Below are positions 55,201 through 63,549 of a stretch of 64,000 nt of DNA, piece by piece; the first letter of the stretch is position 1; every line of letters begins with the position of its first letter. The notes under the pieces are model-generated. The model saw only the letters and a program-made list of their open reading frames with translations, had not been told where the DNA came from and did no database searches. The stretch covers positions 310,001-374,000 of the forward strand of contig CALUYM010000001.1 in the NCBI GenBank assembly GCA_944325035.1, in the 5' to 3' direction. The translations under genes and the position numbers were made by a program. Origin of the DNA: an uncultured Anaeroplasmataceae bacterium (GTDB taxonomy: Bacteria > Bacillota_I > Bacilli_A > Acholeplasmatales > Anaeroplasmataceae).

Positions 55201-55527
55201 AAATCAGGTGGTGAAACTCAAGTACCATTCTACGTGGCAATTATTGCATCATTTGTAAGGATTTACACACAAAATAAAGCAGCAACAAAAGATTCAATCG
55301 GTATAGTATTATTTGATGAAGTTTTTGATAAAATGGATTCAAACCGTATGAGAGCTATGATGGATTTCATTATAACTATGCCATTACAAGTCATTATTGC
55401 TTGTCCACCACAAAGAATGGGTATATTGCAGCCATATACTGATACTACATTAGTAATGGTGAGAAAGAATAATCGTGCCCAAGTTTTACCATTTGAAACG
55501 ACAGATGAAAACGCAGGTGAGATTTAA
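52276..55527 (+). CDS. JetC/MksB-like SMC-type ATPase
   Basis: A 1,083-residue SMC-like ATPase. Walker A LTGPNASGKST lies at about residue 29-39. A long coiled coil folds back at a hinge-like middle (about 430-620, with NRRFDLIVEPKYYDAALEIF), and the C-terminal head has KSGGETQVPFYVA and Walker B IGIVLFDEVFDKMDSNR. In Wadjet and MksBEF this subunit extrudes DNA loops. AGGAGG precedes ATG 52276. It ends one base into the SepF-like gene. Everything needed for ATP-driven loop extrusion appears present; the nuclease is not. Confidence 0.88.
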   Translation: MKKLTKIRLINWHYLANETVTVKNNILLTGPNASGKSTILDAITYVITAGDTQFNMAANEKGKRDLRGYIKCKLGVEDKEYLRDGDVTGDIVLEFYDEKEDKYFLIGAVMDAFGDLSPVKTLFFHAENTRLDDSFLVDSDNKIYSTVEFRKKNSNFEYFLTKREAKRGFRTAFGSINEDFFRMIPKALAFKPIADVKEFIYQNILEEKEIDVSSIKDSIRSYKELENTLKVIKSKITDLKEIETLYSEIEEINERVNYLNYLLKLFEVESFTSRKNDTLTQIEVLKERKEAKFQEVNHFDNEIEELNEKSRELYKVLSNNEEFKQEEYLNRQINQVSANLREIDGASQNYLKRASHIKDTINSLRRQNDLDIFKSFQNISLNNLDPLMIQSTKQDLIVFNQQFQELINQNLVESGRLQSQKDEVIRDIEEVRKAFLPLKQNKLRYNSDLLDIRQDIIEGLKRIYNKEISVHIFAELIQIKNMEWANTIEDFLANRRFDLIVEPKYYDAALEIFARNKGKYRTYGLGLVNTQEMERYSESLPNSLGSIMDSENIDAMRYINFTCGAVIMCEHESELKKYPTAITNDGLIYRGYVVRNLRPVENRFIGHNALAEQTEYWNRRGSELRERYNEINEKMIILNEQNKALNSLDIIQLIQSLDKVLKFNELSKKLEELNLQKAKSKKLSLTELEEEYKHVGVLLKNFEAKKMLSVQDIGAIDNSIQTYEREIEGMEREKAIVEGELKSLLHSDLSLEHKAREEYQELISTGSERRVLSDLEAKLQTEINNYDNLVDGIVHKQVNYVNQYNSNLEVGFANIDTFLRELEKLEKSELIKYEQKVRSARETAEIIFKEDFISKLRNNIETAEAEISKINDTLRLIKFGRDSYEFIFPKSNEYGAFYDMFKSNNVQDGQSIFTYDFERQYNQQLDELFASLAQDELNSNGAINKFTDYRTYMDYDIKIINEQGQTMLYSKVFKEKSGGETQVPFYVAIIASFVRIYTQNKAATKDSIGIVLFDEVFDKMDSNRMRAMMDFIITMPLQVIIACPPQRMGILQPYTDTTLVMVRKNNRAQVLPFETTDENAGEI

Positions 55528-55868
55528 TGGGATTATTTTCAAGAAAAAACAATGATTATGAAACAGCTTCAAAAGAATTAAATGCTTCTAAAGCTACATA
55601 TGCTAGTGAGCGTTTAATTATGGAACAAATCAAAGATGATGATGAAAGAGCCTGTGAACTTGTTGATAAGTTGAAGGAAGGTTCACCACTTATTATTAAT
55701 TTTGAAAAACTTCCTTTAATGGCTATTAATAAGTTACTAGCATTTTTTACTGGTGCTTGTTATGCTGTTGATGGAAATACCATTAAAATTAATGAATTTA
55801 CTTATTTATTTGCTAGAAAAGTAGATTTTCTTGATGGTACACTTAATAATTTTATTGAAAAGCTTTGA
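55527..55868 (+). CDS. SepF-like cell-division protein
   Basis: A 113-residue protein. MGLFSRK at the start fits the short membrane-targeting helix of SepF. The core EQIKDDDERACELVDKLKEG, SPLIINFEKLP, LAFFTGACYAVDGNTIKIN and FARKVDFLDG follow the SepF (DUF552) pattern. SepF anchors FtsZ to the membrane in Firmicutes. The normal neighbours are ylm and division genes; here it is the fourth gene of a condensin operon, overlapping jetC by one base, in the place where JetD nuclease would sit. TGA is the stop. It could be the main SepF of the cell or a specialised copy. Confidence 0.75.
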   Translation: MGLFSRKNNDYETASKELNASKATYASERLIMEQIKDDDERACELVDKLKEGSPLIINFEKLPLMAINKLLAFFTGACYAVDGNTIKINEFTYLFARKVDFLDGTLNNFIEKL

Positions 55869-55920
55869 TTAATCTTGAATTAGAATTATAAATAAGTTAT
55901 AATTCAAATCGTATATAAAC

Positions 55921-56128
55921 ATTGATGAGTTAGACGGAAAATTACGCCTTAATAGCGAGCTAGGATGGTGAAAGCTAGCACTAGTAGTTTTTAGATCACT
56001 AACAAAAATGGGTTATCGATGAGGTAACTCCGTTTTCCGCGTTAAGGATTAATGAGTGCGAGCTATGCTCGAATTAAGGTGGTACCGCGTTAATGACGTC
56101 CTTTCATATTAATTGAAAGGACTTTTTT
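55921..56128 (+). ncRNA. T-box riboswitch, isoleucine-specific
   Basis: This is the leader of ileS. Stem I closes with GTTAG (55929-55933) and CTAAC (55999-56003); just before the closing strand lies the specifier codon ATC (55995-55997), an isoleucine codon followed by a purine. The upper stem I has AGCGAG and GGATGGTGAAAGC motifs. The T-box sequence AAGGTGGTACCGCG is at 56,076-56,089, followed by the terminator GTCCTTTCA/TGAAAGGAC (56,098-56,122) and a T-run. Uncharged tRNA-Ile should stabilise the antiterminator and turn ileS on. Confidence 0.95.
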
Positions 56129-56149
56129 ATTTCATCTAGGAGGATAAAA

Positions 56150-58870
56150 ATGAAAGATTTTAAAGATACCCTATTAATGGGAAAGACAGATTTCGAAATG
56201 CGAGGAAATCTTGGAAATAAAGAACCATTATTTCAAAAGAAATGGGAAGAAATGGATCTTTATAATAAAGTTTTAGAAAAAAATAAAGGTAAGAAAGAAT
56301 ATACATTACATGATGGACCTCCATATGCAAATGGTGATATTCATTTAGGCCATGCCTTAAACAAAATTTTAAAGGATATTATTGTTCGTTATAAAAATAT
56401 GAATGGTTTTTATTCTTTATATATTCCAGGATGGGATACACATGGTCTTCCAATTGAAAATGCTTTGCAAAAAGCTGGTATAAATCGTAAAGAAAAAACA
56501 GCGGTAGAATTTAGAGAATTATGCCATGATTATGCTTTAAAACAAGTTGAACGTCAAATGATTGGATTTAAACGTCTTGGTGTTTTAGCTGATTGGGAAC
56601 ACCCATATATTACTTTACAAAAAGAATTTGAACGTGATCAAATTTTAGTATTTGCGAAGTTTTTAGAAAAAGGTTTAATTTATAAAGGATTAAAACCAGT
56701 TTATTGGTCACCATCATCCGAATCTGCTTTAGCTGAAGCTGAAATTGAATATAAAGATATTACATCTAAATCTATTTATATACGTTTCCCTATTGTAAAC
56801 GGAAAAGATGTATATGAAAATGCAAGCTTTTTGGTGTGGACAACAACTCCGTGGACATTACCAGGAAATTTAGCTGTAGCAGCTGGCCCTGAAATAGATT
56901 ATGTCGTTTTTAATTCTAATAAAGGAAAGTTAATTTGTGCAGAAGCTTTACTTAAATCTTTAACTGAAAAACTTGGTTTAGAAGATATTGAAGTATTAGC
57001 AAATGTGAAGGGAACTGACCTTTTATCATTAGAGTATAAACATCCATTATATGATCGAGTGAGTCCAACAATTAATGCTGAATATGTAACTACTACTGAT
57101 GGTACAGGTTTTGTTCATATTGCACCTGGATATGGTGAAGAAGACTATAATGCTGGTAAACAATATGGCTTAGATATTTTAGTCTGTGTTAATGATCGTG
57201 GTATTCAAACAAAAGAAGCAGGTCCTTATGAGGGATTATTCTATGAAGCAAGTGAAGATGTTATTATTAAAGACTTAGAAGCTGGTGATTTCTTATTAAA
57301 ATTAGATCCAATTGTTCACAGCTATCCACATGATTGGCGAACTAAAAAACCAGTTATTTTTAGAGCAACTCCACAATGGTTTGCATCAATTGATTTAATT
57401 AAAGATGATATTTTAAAATCAATTAATGAAGTTAAATGGAATCCTTCATGGGGAGATGTTCGACTATCTAATATGATAAAAGATCGTCATGATTGGTGTA
57501 TTTCTCGTCAAAGAGTATGGGGAGTTCCAATTCCTATTATTTACTGTGAAGATGGAGAACCTATTTTAGATGTAGAAGTAATTAAGCATATCGCAGATTT
57601 ATTTGGTCAATATGGTTCGACTGAATGGTTTAGACGTGAAGCGAAAGATTTATTACCTGAAGGATACACTAATCAACATTCTCCAAATGGTATTTTTAGA
57701 AAAGAAACAGATATTATGGATGTATGGTTCGATAGTGGGTCTTCACATTGTTTATTAAAACGCAGAGGTTTAAGTTATCCAGCTGATTTATACTTAGAAG
57801 GATCTGATCAATATCGTGGTTGGTTTAACTCCTCAATTATAACTGGTGTTGTTACAAACGGATGTGCACCATATAAAAATATCTTGTCACATGGATTTAC
57901 ATTAGATGGACAAGGTAGAAAAATGTCTAAATCTTTAGGTAATACAGTCGACCCAATAAAAGTATGTAACGAAAATGGCGCTGACATTTTACGCTTATGG
58001 GTGGCATCTGTTGATTTCAAGTCTGACTTCGTTATGTCTAAAGAATTAATAAAACAAGTCTCAGATTCTTATCGTAAAATCAGAAATACGATAAAGTTTA
58101 TGCTAGCTAATTTAGAAGGCTATTCTCAAGATAAAGCAATTTCATTTGACGATATGCCAAATGTTGATAAATTTATATTAATCAAGTTTAATGAATTCGT
58201 GGGTAACATTAAGAATGCCTATGACGAATTTGATTTTAATGAAGTTTATCGTTTGATTAATACTTTTATTACAAATACATTATCATCTTTTTACCTAGAT
58301 TTTATCAAGGATATTTTATATATTGAATCTGAAACATCATTAACACGTAGAAGTGTTCAAACTGTGTTATACACTGTTTGTCTTGGCTTAATTCAATTAG
58401 TTGCACCAATCATTCCACATACAGCTTCAGAAGCCTATTCATTCTTACCAGGTGACAAAGATGAAGATGTATATTTAACAGATTTACCTGAAGTAAAAGA
58501 TTTATCACAATATGATGAAATTAAAAATTCATTTGAAGAGTTTATGACTTATCGTGACCAAATTTTAAAAGCACTTGAAGAAGCACGTGCATCTAAAGTC
58601 ATTGGTAAATCGTTTAGTGCTAAGCTTACTTTAGTGGCTGATGATAAGGCTAAAAATTTATTTACAAAGTTAAATGCCAATTTAGCCCAAATTCTTATCG
58701 TGTCACAATTAGAAATTATAGATGGTAATGAGTTCAAAGTGTTAGTTGAACCGGCTGTTGGACATGTTTGTGCTAGATGTTGGGCTACTGTTGTTTCAGT
58801 TGATGAAGATGAACTTTGCCCTCGTTGTAAAGAAATTGTGGTAAATTTCAATGCGAATCCTCGTTGCTAA
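56150..58870 (+). CDS. ileS: Isoleucine--tRNA ligase
   Basis: A 906-residue class I aminoacyl-tRNA synthetase. The HIGH motif appears as GDIHLGHALNK, the KMSKS motif as GRKMSKSLGN, and the C-terminus carries a zinc site CARCW and CPRC. The editing domain lies between (WTTTPWTLPGN). AGGAGG precedes ATG 56150. Expression depends on the T-box upstream. Its last 20 bases overlap surE. Confidence 0.97.
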   Translation: MKDFKDTLLMGKTDFEMRGNLGNKEPLFQKKWEEMDLYNKVLEKNKGKKEYTLHDGPPYANGDIHLGHALNKILKDIIVRYKNMNGFYSLYIPGWDTHGLPIENALQKAGINRKEKTAVEFRELCHDYALKQVERQMIGFKRLGVLADWEHPYITLQKEFERDQILVFAKFLEKGLIYKGLKPVYWSPSSESALAEAEIEYKDITSKSIYIRFPIVNGKDVYENASFLVWTTTPWTLPGNLAVAAGPEIDYVVFNSNKGKLICAEALLKSLTEKLGLEDIEVLANVKGTDLLSLEYKHPLYDRVSPTINAEYVTTTDGTGFVHIAPGYGEEDYNAGKQYGLDILVCVNDRGIQTKEAGPYEGLFYEASEDVIIKDLEAGDFLLKLDPIVHSYPHDWRTKKPVIFRATPQWFASIDLIKDDILKSINEVKWNPSWGDVRLSNMIKDRHDWCISRQRVWGVPIPIIYCEDGEPILDVEVIKHIADLFGQYGSTEWFRREAKDLLPEGYTNQHSPNGIFRKETDIMDVWFDSGSSHCLLKRRGLSYPADLYLEGSDQYRGWFNSSIITGVVTNGCAPYKNILSHGFTLDGQGRKMSKSLGNTVDPIKVCNENGADILRLWVASVDFKSDFVMSKELIKQVSDSYRKIRNTIKFMLANLEGYSQDKAISFDDMPNVDKFILIKFNEFVGNIKNAYDEFDFNEVYRLINTFITNTLSSFYLDFIKDILYIESETSLTRRSVQTVLYTVCLGLIQLVAPIIPHTASEAYSFLPGDKDEDVYLTDLPEVKDLSQYDEIKNSFEEFMTYRDQILKALEEARASKVIGKSFSAKLTLVADDKAKNLFTKLNANLAQILIVSQLEIIDGNEFKVLVEPAVGHVCARCWATVVSVDEDELCPRCKEIVVNFNANPRC

Positions 58871-59501
58871 TGATGATGGAATATCATCACCATTATTAAA
58901 ACTACTAGCAAAAAGTTTAAAACGATTTGGTGAGGTTTTAGTCTGTGCCCCTAATATTCATAGAAGTGCGACAAGTCAAGCTATTGATTTTATAAATCAT
59001 AATAAAAGTGATTTAGAATTTGTTAAGGAAGAAGATGGGATTAGTTATTATACTCATCTATCTTATCCTACTGATTCATTACTATATATTTTAGATTTTC
59101 ATGACTTTAAGCCAGATTTAGTTGTTTCTGGAATAAATATAGGAATTAATTTATCAACAGATATTTATTATTCTGGTACTGTTGGCATTGCTACAGAAGC
59201 CGGATTAAAAGGTATTTCTAATTTTGCGATTTCAATTAGTAAAGATTATCAATTAAAAGATTTAAGATTTCTAGATGATATCATAGACTAAATTATAGAG
59301 AATAAATTATATAGTAAAGATTATATATTAAATGTTAATATTCCATGTAATGTAGACGAATTAAAATATAAAACCACTCCTTTATTTGGAATGCAAAACG
59401 ATAGTTATTATTCTAAATTAGGCTTTGTAACATTTACTCCTTTAATATTAGATAGAACAGATTTTTCTCAAATAAAAAAATTAAATAAAAACCTAAAATG
59501 A
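58851..59501 (+). pseudogene. surE: 5'-nucleotidase SurE, interrupted by an in-frame stop
   Basis: The first 146 codons encode a good SurE N-terminus: MRILVANDDGISSPLLKLLA with the metal-binding DD, SATSQAIDF, and SGINIGINLSTDIYYSGTVG. A TAA at 59,289-59,291 stops it. The same frame then stays open to TGA 59,499 and continues as SurE-like sequence (KDYILNVNIPCNVDELKYK, then PLFGMQNDSYY). One base change would restore about 216 residues. SurE removes phosphate from nucleoside monophosphates. The 146-residue product keeps the active site but lacks the C-terminal part used in dimer formation, so it is probably inactive. Confidence 0.8.
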
Positions 59502-59507
59502 TTTATG

Positions 59508-59542
59508 AGAATGGGAGATTACTAAAAACTCTCATTCTTTTT
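59508..59542 (+). terminator. Terminator after surE
   Basis: AGAATGGGAG (59508-59517) pairs with CTCTCATTCT (59529-59538) with one mismatch, followed by a T-run. Confidence 0.7.
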
Positions 59543-59569
59543 TATAATTGATAATAGGTATTTAATTTG

Positions 59570-59598
59570 TTTACAAGTTTATTATAAAATGGTAAAAT
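59570..59598 (+). promoter_or_regulatory. Promoter of the DUF1538-PII operon
   Basis: TTTACA (59570-59575) and TAAAAT (59593-59598) are 17 bases apart, about 70 bases before the first gene. Confidence 0.6.
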
Positions 59599-59670
59599 TA
59601 TGTGGAATGCATATTATAAATATTTTTCTTTTTTATTTATAGTTTATTATGTTAAATAGGAGGATGCGTA

Positions 59671-61251
59671 TTGAAATTATTACAAACTTTAAAAGAGATT
59701 TTTTTATCATCGCTACCACTTCTAGCGATTATTATTATTTGTCTTTTTATGGCACCATTAGATAGTACAAAGGACTATATTAAATTAACTGTAGGTTATC
59801 TGTCCGTTGTCATTGGACAGGCTTTATTTTTAGTTGGATTAGAAACCTCAATTCTACCATTAGGACATTTAATAGGTGGATCATTTGCAAAATATAAAAA
59901 AACAATTGTAATTATCTTGTTTGGTTTTTTATTCGGATTATTGGCTACAGTAGCAGAACCTGCTTTAGCAGTTTTAGCCAAACAAGCTAATATTATTTTA
60001 CCATTGATAAACAATACAGCGTTTATTTGGATTACGTCTACTGGTATTGGTATTTGTGTTTCACTAGCTTTATTTAGAATTTTAAAAGATATAAATATTA
60101 AATATATGTTTGGTATCTTATATATAATTGTATTTTTAGTTGTAATATTTGCCCCAAAAGAATTTGTTGCTTTAGCTTTTGATGGTAGTGGAGCAACAAC
60201 AGGAGACGTTTCTGTTCCATTTATTTTAGCATTAGGAATGGGTATTTCGGTAACTTTTTCCAAAAACAAAACAAATGATGACTCATTTGGCATTATTGGA
60301 ATTGCATCTGTTGGACCAATTATATCAGTTTTGATTTATGGTATTATATTAAAATCAACAAATGGTGGAGTTATTCCACCAACTAATGACTATGATTTGA
60401 GTACAACATCATCTTTATTGAATATTGTTGGTGGTAATTTATTAGATGTGTTACTAGCTATTTTACCGATTATTATTATTTCGTTACCTTTTCAATTCTT
60501 TTTACTAAAAATTCCAGCTAGAGAGTTTGGAAAGATGCTACTTGGAGTTTTGCCAGTATATGTTGGGTTATTAATTTTCCTGTCAGGAATTGATTATGGT
60601 TTTGGTTTTGCCGGTCAACATATTGGAGAGGCATTCTTTTCTGAGTCCAAACCAGAAGGCTTTTATTGGCTTTTATTATTAGTTGGTTTTATTTTAGGAG
60701 CGGCTATTACTTTAACTGAACCTGCAGTTTCCGTTTTAGGAAATCAAATTGAAGAAATCACCAATGGTCATATTAGAAAGAGAACTATTTCATTTACACT
60801 TGCTATCGGAATTGGTTTTGCATCATTACTGTCTATTTTAAAAATTTTAACTCAAATTAATATTTTATATTTCTTAGTTCCACTTTACGCATTAGCATTA
60901 ATTTTAATGATATTCACACCGAAAATGTTTGTTGGTTTAGCGTTTGATTCAGGAGGGGTAACGGGAGGTGCTTTAACTTCTGCCTTTTTAACTCCACTTA
61001 CATTAGGTATTGCTCAAACCGTTTCTACAAAATTTGGTGGAAATGAAACAATTTTAACTAATGGATTTGGAATTATTGCCTTTATTTCTGTAACTCCTTT
61101 GATTGCTGTTCAAATTCTAGGTATTATTTATGAACGTACTCGTATTAGAACAGTTCAAGAAGGTATAATGATTAAAAATGAACTTGACGAGTTCTTAAAT
61201 TTAAATAATGATCAGACTTTTACGAAAAAAGAGGAGGAGACATTATGTTAG
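59671..61251 (+). CDS. DUF1538 membrane transporter
   Basis: A 526-residue polytopic membrane protein with two similar halves, each with GETxxL-like patterns: DYIKLTVGYLSVVIGQALFLVGLETSILPLG with VAEPALAVLAKQ in the first half, and LPVYVGLLIFLSGIDYGF with LTEPAVSVLGNQ in the second. This is the fused UmpA-UmpB type DUF1538 layout; relatives have been linked to cation/proton exchange, but the substrate here is unknown. TTG 59671 follows AGGAGG. Two P-II-like genes follow with overlap, so its activity is probably controlled by them. Confidence 0.85.
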   Translation: MKLLQTLKEIFLSSLPLLAIIIICLFMAPLDSTKDYIKLTVGYLSVVIGQALFLVGLETSILPLGHLIGGSFAKYKKTIVIILFGFLFGLLATVAEPALAVLAKQANIILPLINNTAFIWITSTGIGICVSLALFRILKDINIKYMFGILYIIVFLVVIFAPKEFVALAFDGSGATTGDVSVPFILALGMGISVTFSKNKTNDDSFGIIGIASVGPIISVLIYGIILKSTNGGVIPPTNDYDLSTTSSLLNIVGGNLLDVLLAILPIIIISLPFQFFLLKIPAREFGKMLLGVLPVYVGLLIFLSGIDYGFGFAGQHIGEAFFSESKPEGFYWLLLLVGFILGAAITLTEPAVSVLGNQIEEITNGHIRKRTISFTLAIGIGFASLLSILKILTQINILYFLVPLYALALILMIFTPKMFVGLAFDSGGVTGGALTSAFLTPLTLGIAQTVSTKFGGNETILTNGFGIIAFISVTPLIAVQILGIIYERTRIRTVQEGIMIKNELDEFLNLNNDQTFTKKEEETLC

Positions 61252-61556
61252 AGAATTTAGGTATACAATATTTTGTAATTATAGTTAATCGAAATGATAA
61301 GAAAAAATACTGTGAATTGGCAAAAGAGTATCATGCATTTGGTATTCAAGTAATGTATGCGAAGGGGTCATATGAAGCAAGTATTCTATCAAAGGCCTTT
61401 GGGTTAAACGTTGAAAGAAAAAAAGTTTTTATTACATGCCTTTTACATAAAAATGATGCTATAAGACTAATTGAAACATTAAATAATGTGTATCATTTCG
61501 ATAAACCTAATACAGGGGTTGCGTATAGTATTAATATAGAAAGTGTAGGTTACTAA
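61245..61556 (+). CDS. P-II-like signalling protein 1
   Basis: A 103-residue ferredoxin-like fold protein of the P-II superfamily. The beta-alpha-beta pattern is visible (IQYFVIIVNRNDKKKYCELAKEY; VFITCLLHKNDAIRLIETLNNVY), with a short T-loop region lacking the tyrosine of classical GlnB. It starts inside the end of the transporter gene, with GGAGGAG nine bases before ATG 61245. Such proteins bind nucleotides and gate a neighbouring transporter. It differs strongly from the second copy, which has a conserved glycine-rich loop. Confidence 0.7.
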   Translation: MLENLGIQYFVIIVNRNDKKKYCELAKEYHAFGIQVMYAKGSYEASILSKAFGLNVERKKVFITCLLHKNDAIRLIETLNNVYHFDKPNTGVAYSINIESVGY

Positions 61557-61557
61557 A

Positions 61558-61860
61558 ATGACAAATTTAAAAGCGTTATATGTTATTGTTAATGCCGGAT
61601 TTTCATCACAAATTGTAGATCTAATTAATGAATGCGGCGGTGGAGGTGCGACTATTTTAAATGCACGTGGTTCATATGGTAAGTCAAAAACAATTCTTGG
61701 AATTACCATTGATAGTGAAAAAGAAATAGTTTTAAGTATTTTAAATAAAGAAATTGCTGATAAGGTAGTTGAAGAGATTAAGGAAAAAGCTGGTGTAGGA
61801 ACTAATGCCCATGGTGTTTGTTATTATATGCCTGTAGAAATGTCTACAATAAAAGCATAA
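61558..61860 (+). CDS. P-II family signalling protein 2
   Basis: A 100-residue P-II family protein. LKALYVIVNAGFSSQIVDLINECGGGGATILNARG matches the first half of P-II proteins found beside transporters, with the glycine-rich turn, and KEIVLSILNKEIADKVVEEIKEKAG the second beta-alpha-beta unit. It starts one base after the first P-II stop and has only a weak ribosome-binding site, so it is probably translated by coupling. The pair may form mixed trimers on the transporter. Confidence 0.8.
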   Translation: MTNLKALYVIVNAGFSSQIVDLINECGGGGATILNARGSYGKSKTILGITIDSEKEIVLSILNKEIADKVVEEIKEKAGVGTNAHGVCYYMPVEMSTIKA

Positions 61861-61883
61861 AAGCTAGGAAACTAGCTTTTTTT
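61859..61883 (+). terminator. Terminator after the P-II genes
   Basis: AAAAGCTAG (from 61859) pairs with CTAGCTTTT (61872-61880), with a GAAA-type loop and a T-run. Confidence 0.85.
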
Positions 61884-61971
61884 ATAAAATTTTTGATAGA
61901 AAGTCTAATCAAAATAGATAATAAAATGTATTAATTTTTAATAATTTAAAATTTACTTGAATATGGGTATC

Positions 61972-62000
61972 TTGCAATAAAGATATTTTTATAGTATAAT
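61972..62000 (+). promoter_or_regulatory. Promoter of the CNNM/CorC-type gene
   Basis: TTGCAA (61972-61977) and TATAAT (61995-62000) are 17 bases apart. A leader of about 70 bases follows and contains short hairpins (AAGC/GCTT near 62,008; GGC/GCC near 62,037), but I recognise no known riboswitch. Confidence 0.7.
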
Positions 62001-62078
62001 CATTAGCAAGCATTTGTTTGCTTAACGAAAGATTCTGGCGTAATGCCTTGAGTTCATAGAAATAGGAGATGATGAGAT

Positions 62079-63425
62079 TTGGACTCGGTACCCTTTCAAC
62101 TGTTTATACAATTTATTCTTATTTTAATTAATGCGTTTTTTGCTGCCTCTGAGATTGCGGTAATCTCGCTTAATAAGACAAAATTAAAAAAAGCTAGCGA
62201 AGAAGGAGATAAGACAGCTACTCGACTTCTAAAATTTGCTGAAACACCTGCAGGTTTTTTATCAACTATTCAAATTGGTATTACTCTAGCAGGATTTTTA
62301 GGTAGTGCATTTGCTGCTGATAACTTTGCTAGTCGTCTTACTAATTGGATGTATTATTCACTAGGCTGGACAGGATTAGGTTTTAGTGGCTTAAATACCA
62401 TTAATGTTGTGCTAATTACAATTATATTATCATATTTTACATTAGTTTTTGGTGAATTAGTACCAAAGCGTATTGCAATGCAAAAATCATATGGTGTTGC
62501 CAAAATTACATCTCGTGTTGTAAGCGGAATATATGTAGTTATGAGACCAGTAATTTGGTTCTTGTCTTTTTCAACTAACTTTGTATTACGTATTTTACGT
62601 TTTAAAGTTGAAGCTGAAGAAGATAGTGTAACAGAAGATGAAATAAAAATGATGGTTGACCTTGGTGAAGAAAAAGGTACAGTTGAGGAAACTGAAAGCA
62701 AATGGATTCAAAACATTTTTGAATTTAATGATACGATGATTAGAGAAGTCATGACTCCAAGTCGTGATATTAAATACCTTTGCTTACCTATTACTAAAGA
62801 AGATATAGATGCGATTGTTAAAGAATCTGGATTTTCACGTTATCCAGTTTGTAAAACGGATCTTAATGATGTAGTAGGAATACTTAATGTTAAAGATTAT
62901 TATGTTAATCAAGATAAAAAGATTGAAGATTTAATTCGACCAGTGTTATTTGTCCCAGAGACAACCTTAGCCGATGATTTATTCCATAATTTACAACGTA
63001 CCAAGAAAAGTTTGGCATTAGTTGTTGATGAATATGGAACTACTACTGGTTTAATTACAACAGAAGACTTACTTGAAGAGATTGTTGGTCATATGTATGA
63101 TGAATATACCACTCCTGATGATATTGAGTTTGAAGAATTAGAACCTGGTGTTTATAAGGCAAGTGGTAATTTAACTGTAAGCGAATTAAATGAATATTTA
63201 GATGAAGATATTGAAGAAAGTGATGTTTATGATACTATAGGTGGTTTAATTTTCAGTTTACTACCATATGTACCAAAAGATTCTAGCAATGTAGTAGTTG
63301 AAAAAGATGGATATCGTTTTGAAGTGAAAAAAATGGTTGATCGACGTATTCAAGAAGTATTAATCACTAAGATACATGAGATTAAAAATGAAACTATTAC
63401 GAATAATGATATAGTTAAGGAGTAA
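62079..63425 (+). CDS. CNNM/CorC-family membrane protein (HlyC/CorC type)
   Basis: A 448-residue protein with an N-terminal DUF21 membrane domain (about 1-190; FFAASEIAVISLNKTKLKK, AETPAGFLSTIQIGITLAGFLGS), two CBS domains (about 215-340; REVMTPSRDIKYL, LALVVDEYGTTTGLITTEDLLEEIVG) and a C-terminal CorC_HlyC domain (VYKASGNLTVSELNEYL, YDTIGGLIFSLL). These proteins are linked to Mg2+ export or tolerance, although older annotation calls them hemolysins. TTG 62079 is in frame with the family start; AGGAG lies ten bases before it. It is monocistronic. Confidence 0.9.
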   Translation: MDSVPFQLFIQFILILINAFFAASEIAVISLNKTKLKKASEEGDKTATRLLKFAETPAGFLSTIQIGITLAGFLGSAFAADNFASRLTNWMYYSLGWTGLGFSGLNTINVVLITIILSYFTLVFGELVPKRIAMQKSYGVAKITSRVVSGIYVVMRPVIWFLSFSTNFVLRILRFKVEAEEDSVTEDEIKMMVDLGEEKGTVEETESKWIQNIFEFNDTMIREVMTPSRDIKYLCLPITKEDIDAIVKESGFSRYPVCKTDLNDVVGILNVKDYYVNQDKKIEDLIRPVLFVPETTLADDLFHNLQRTKKSLALVVDEYGTTTGLITTEDLLEEIVGHMYDEYTTPDDIEFEELEPGVYKASGNLTVSELNEYLDEDIEESDVYDTIGGLIFSLLPYVPKDSSNVVVEKDGYRFEVKKMVDRRIQEVLITKIHEIKNETITNNDIVKE

Positions 63426-63442
63426 GGATACTTACTCCTTTT
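63417..63442 (+). terminator. Terminator overlapping the CNNM/CorC stop
   Basis: AAGGAGTAAG (63417-63426) pairs with CTTACTCCTT (63431-63440), followed by T. The stop codon lies inside the stem. Confidence 0.85.
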
Positions 63443-63549
63443 AATATTTATTCAACTTTATTATATTTTTTGAAACAAACTGCAAATTATAGTTTTTCTT
63501 TTTAGGGGTAAACCTCAATAATTAATAAAAATATAGAAAAAATAAGTTT

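Noticed and set aside
50230-55868. Calling the condensin operon a complete Wadjet defence system
   Set aside because: No JetD-type toprim nuclease is encoded; the fourth gene looks like SepF.
62001-62078. Leader of the CNNM/CorC-type gene as an Mg2+ or Mn2+ riboswitch
   Set aside because: Only small hairpins are visible and none of the conserved M-box or yybP-ykoY sequence blocks was found.
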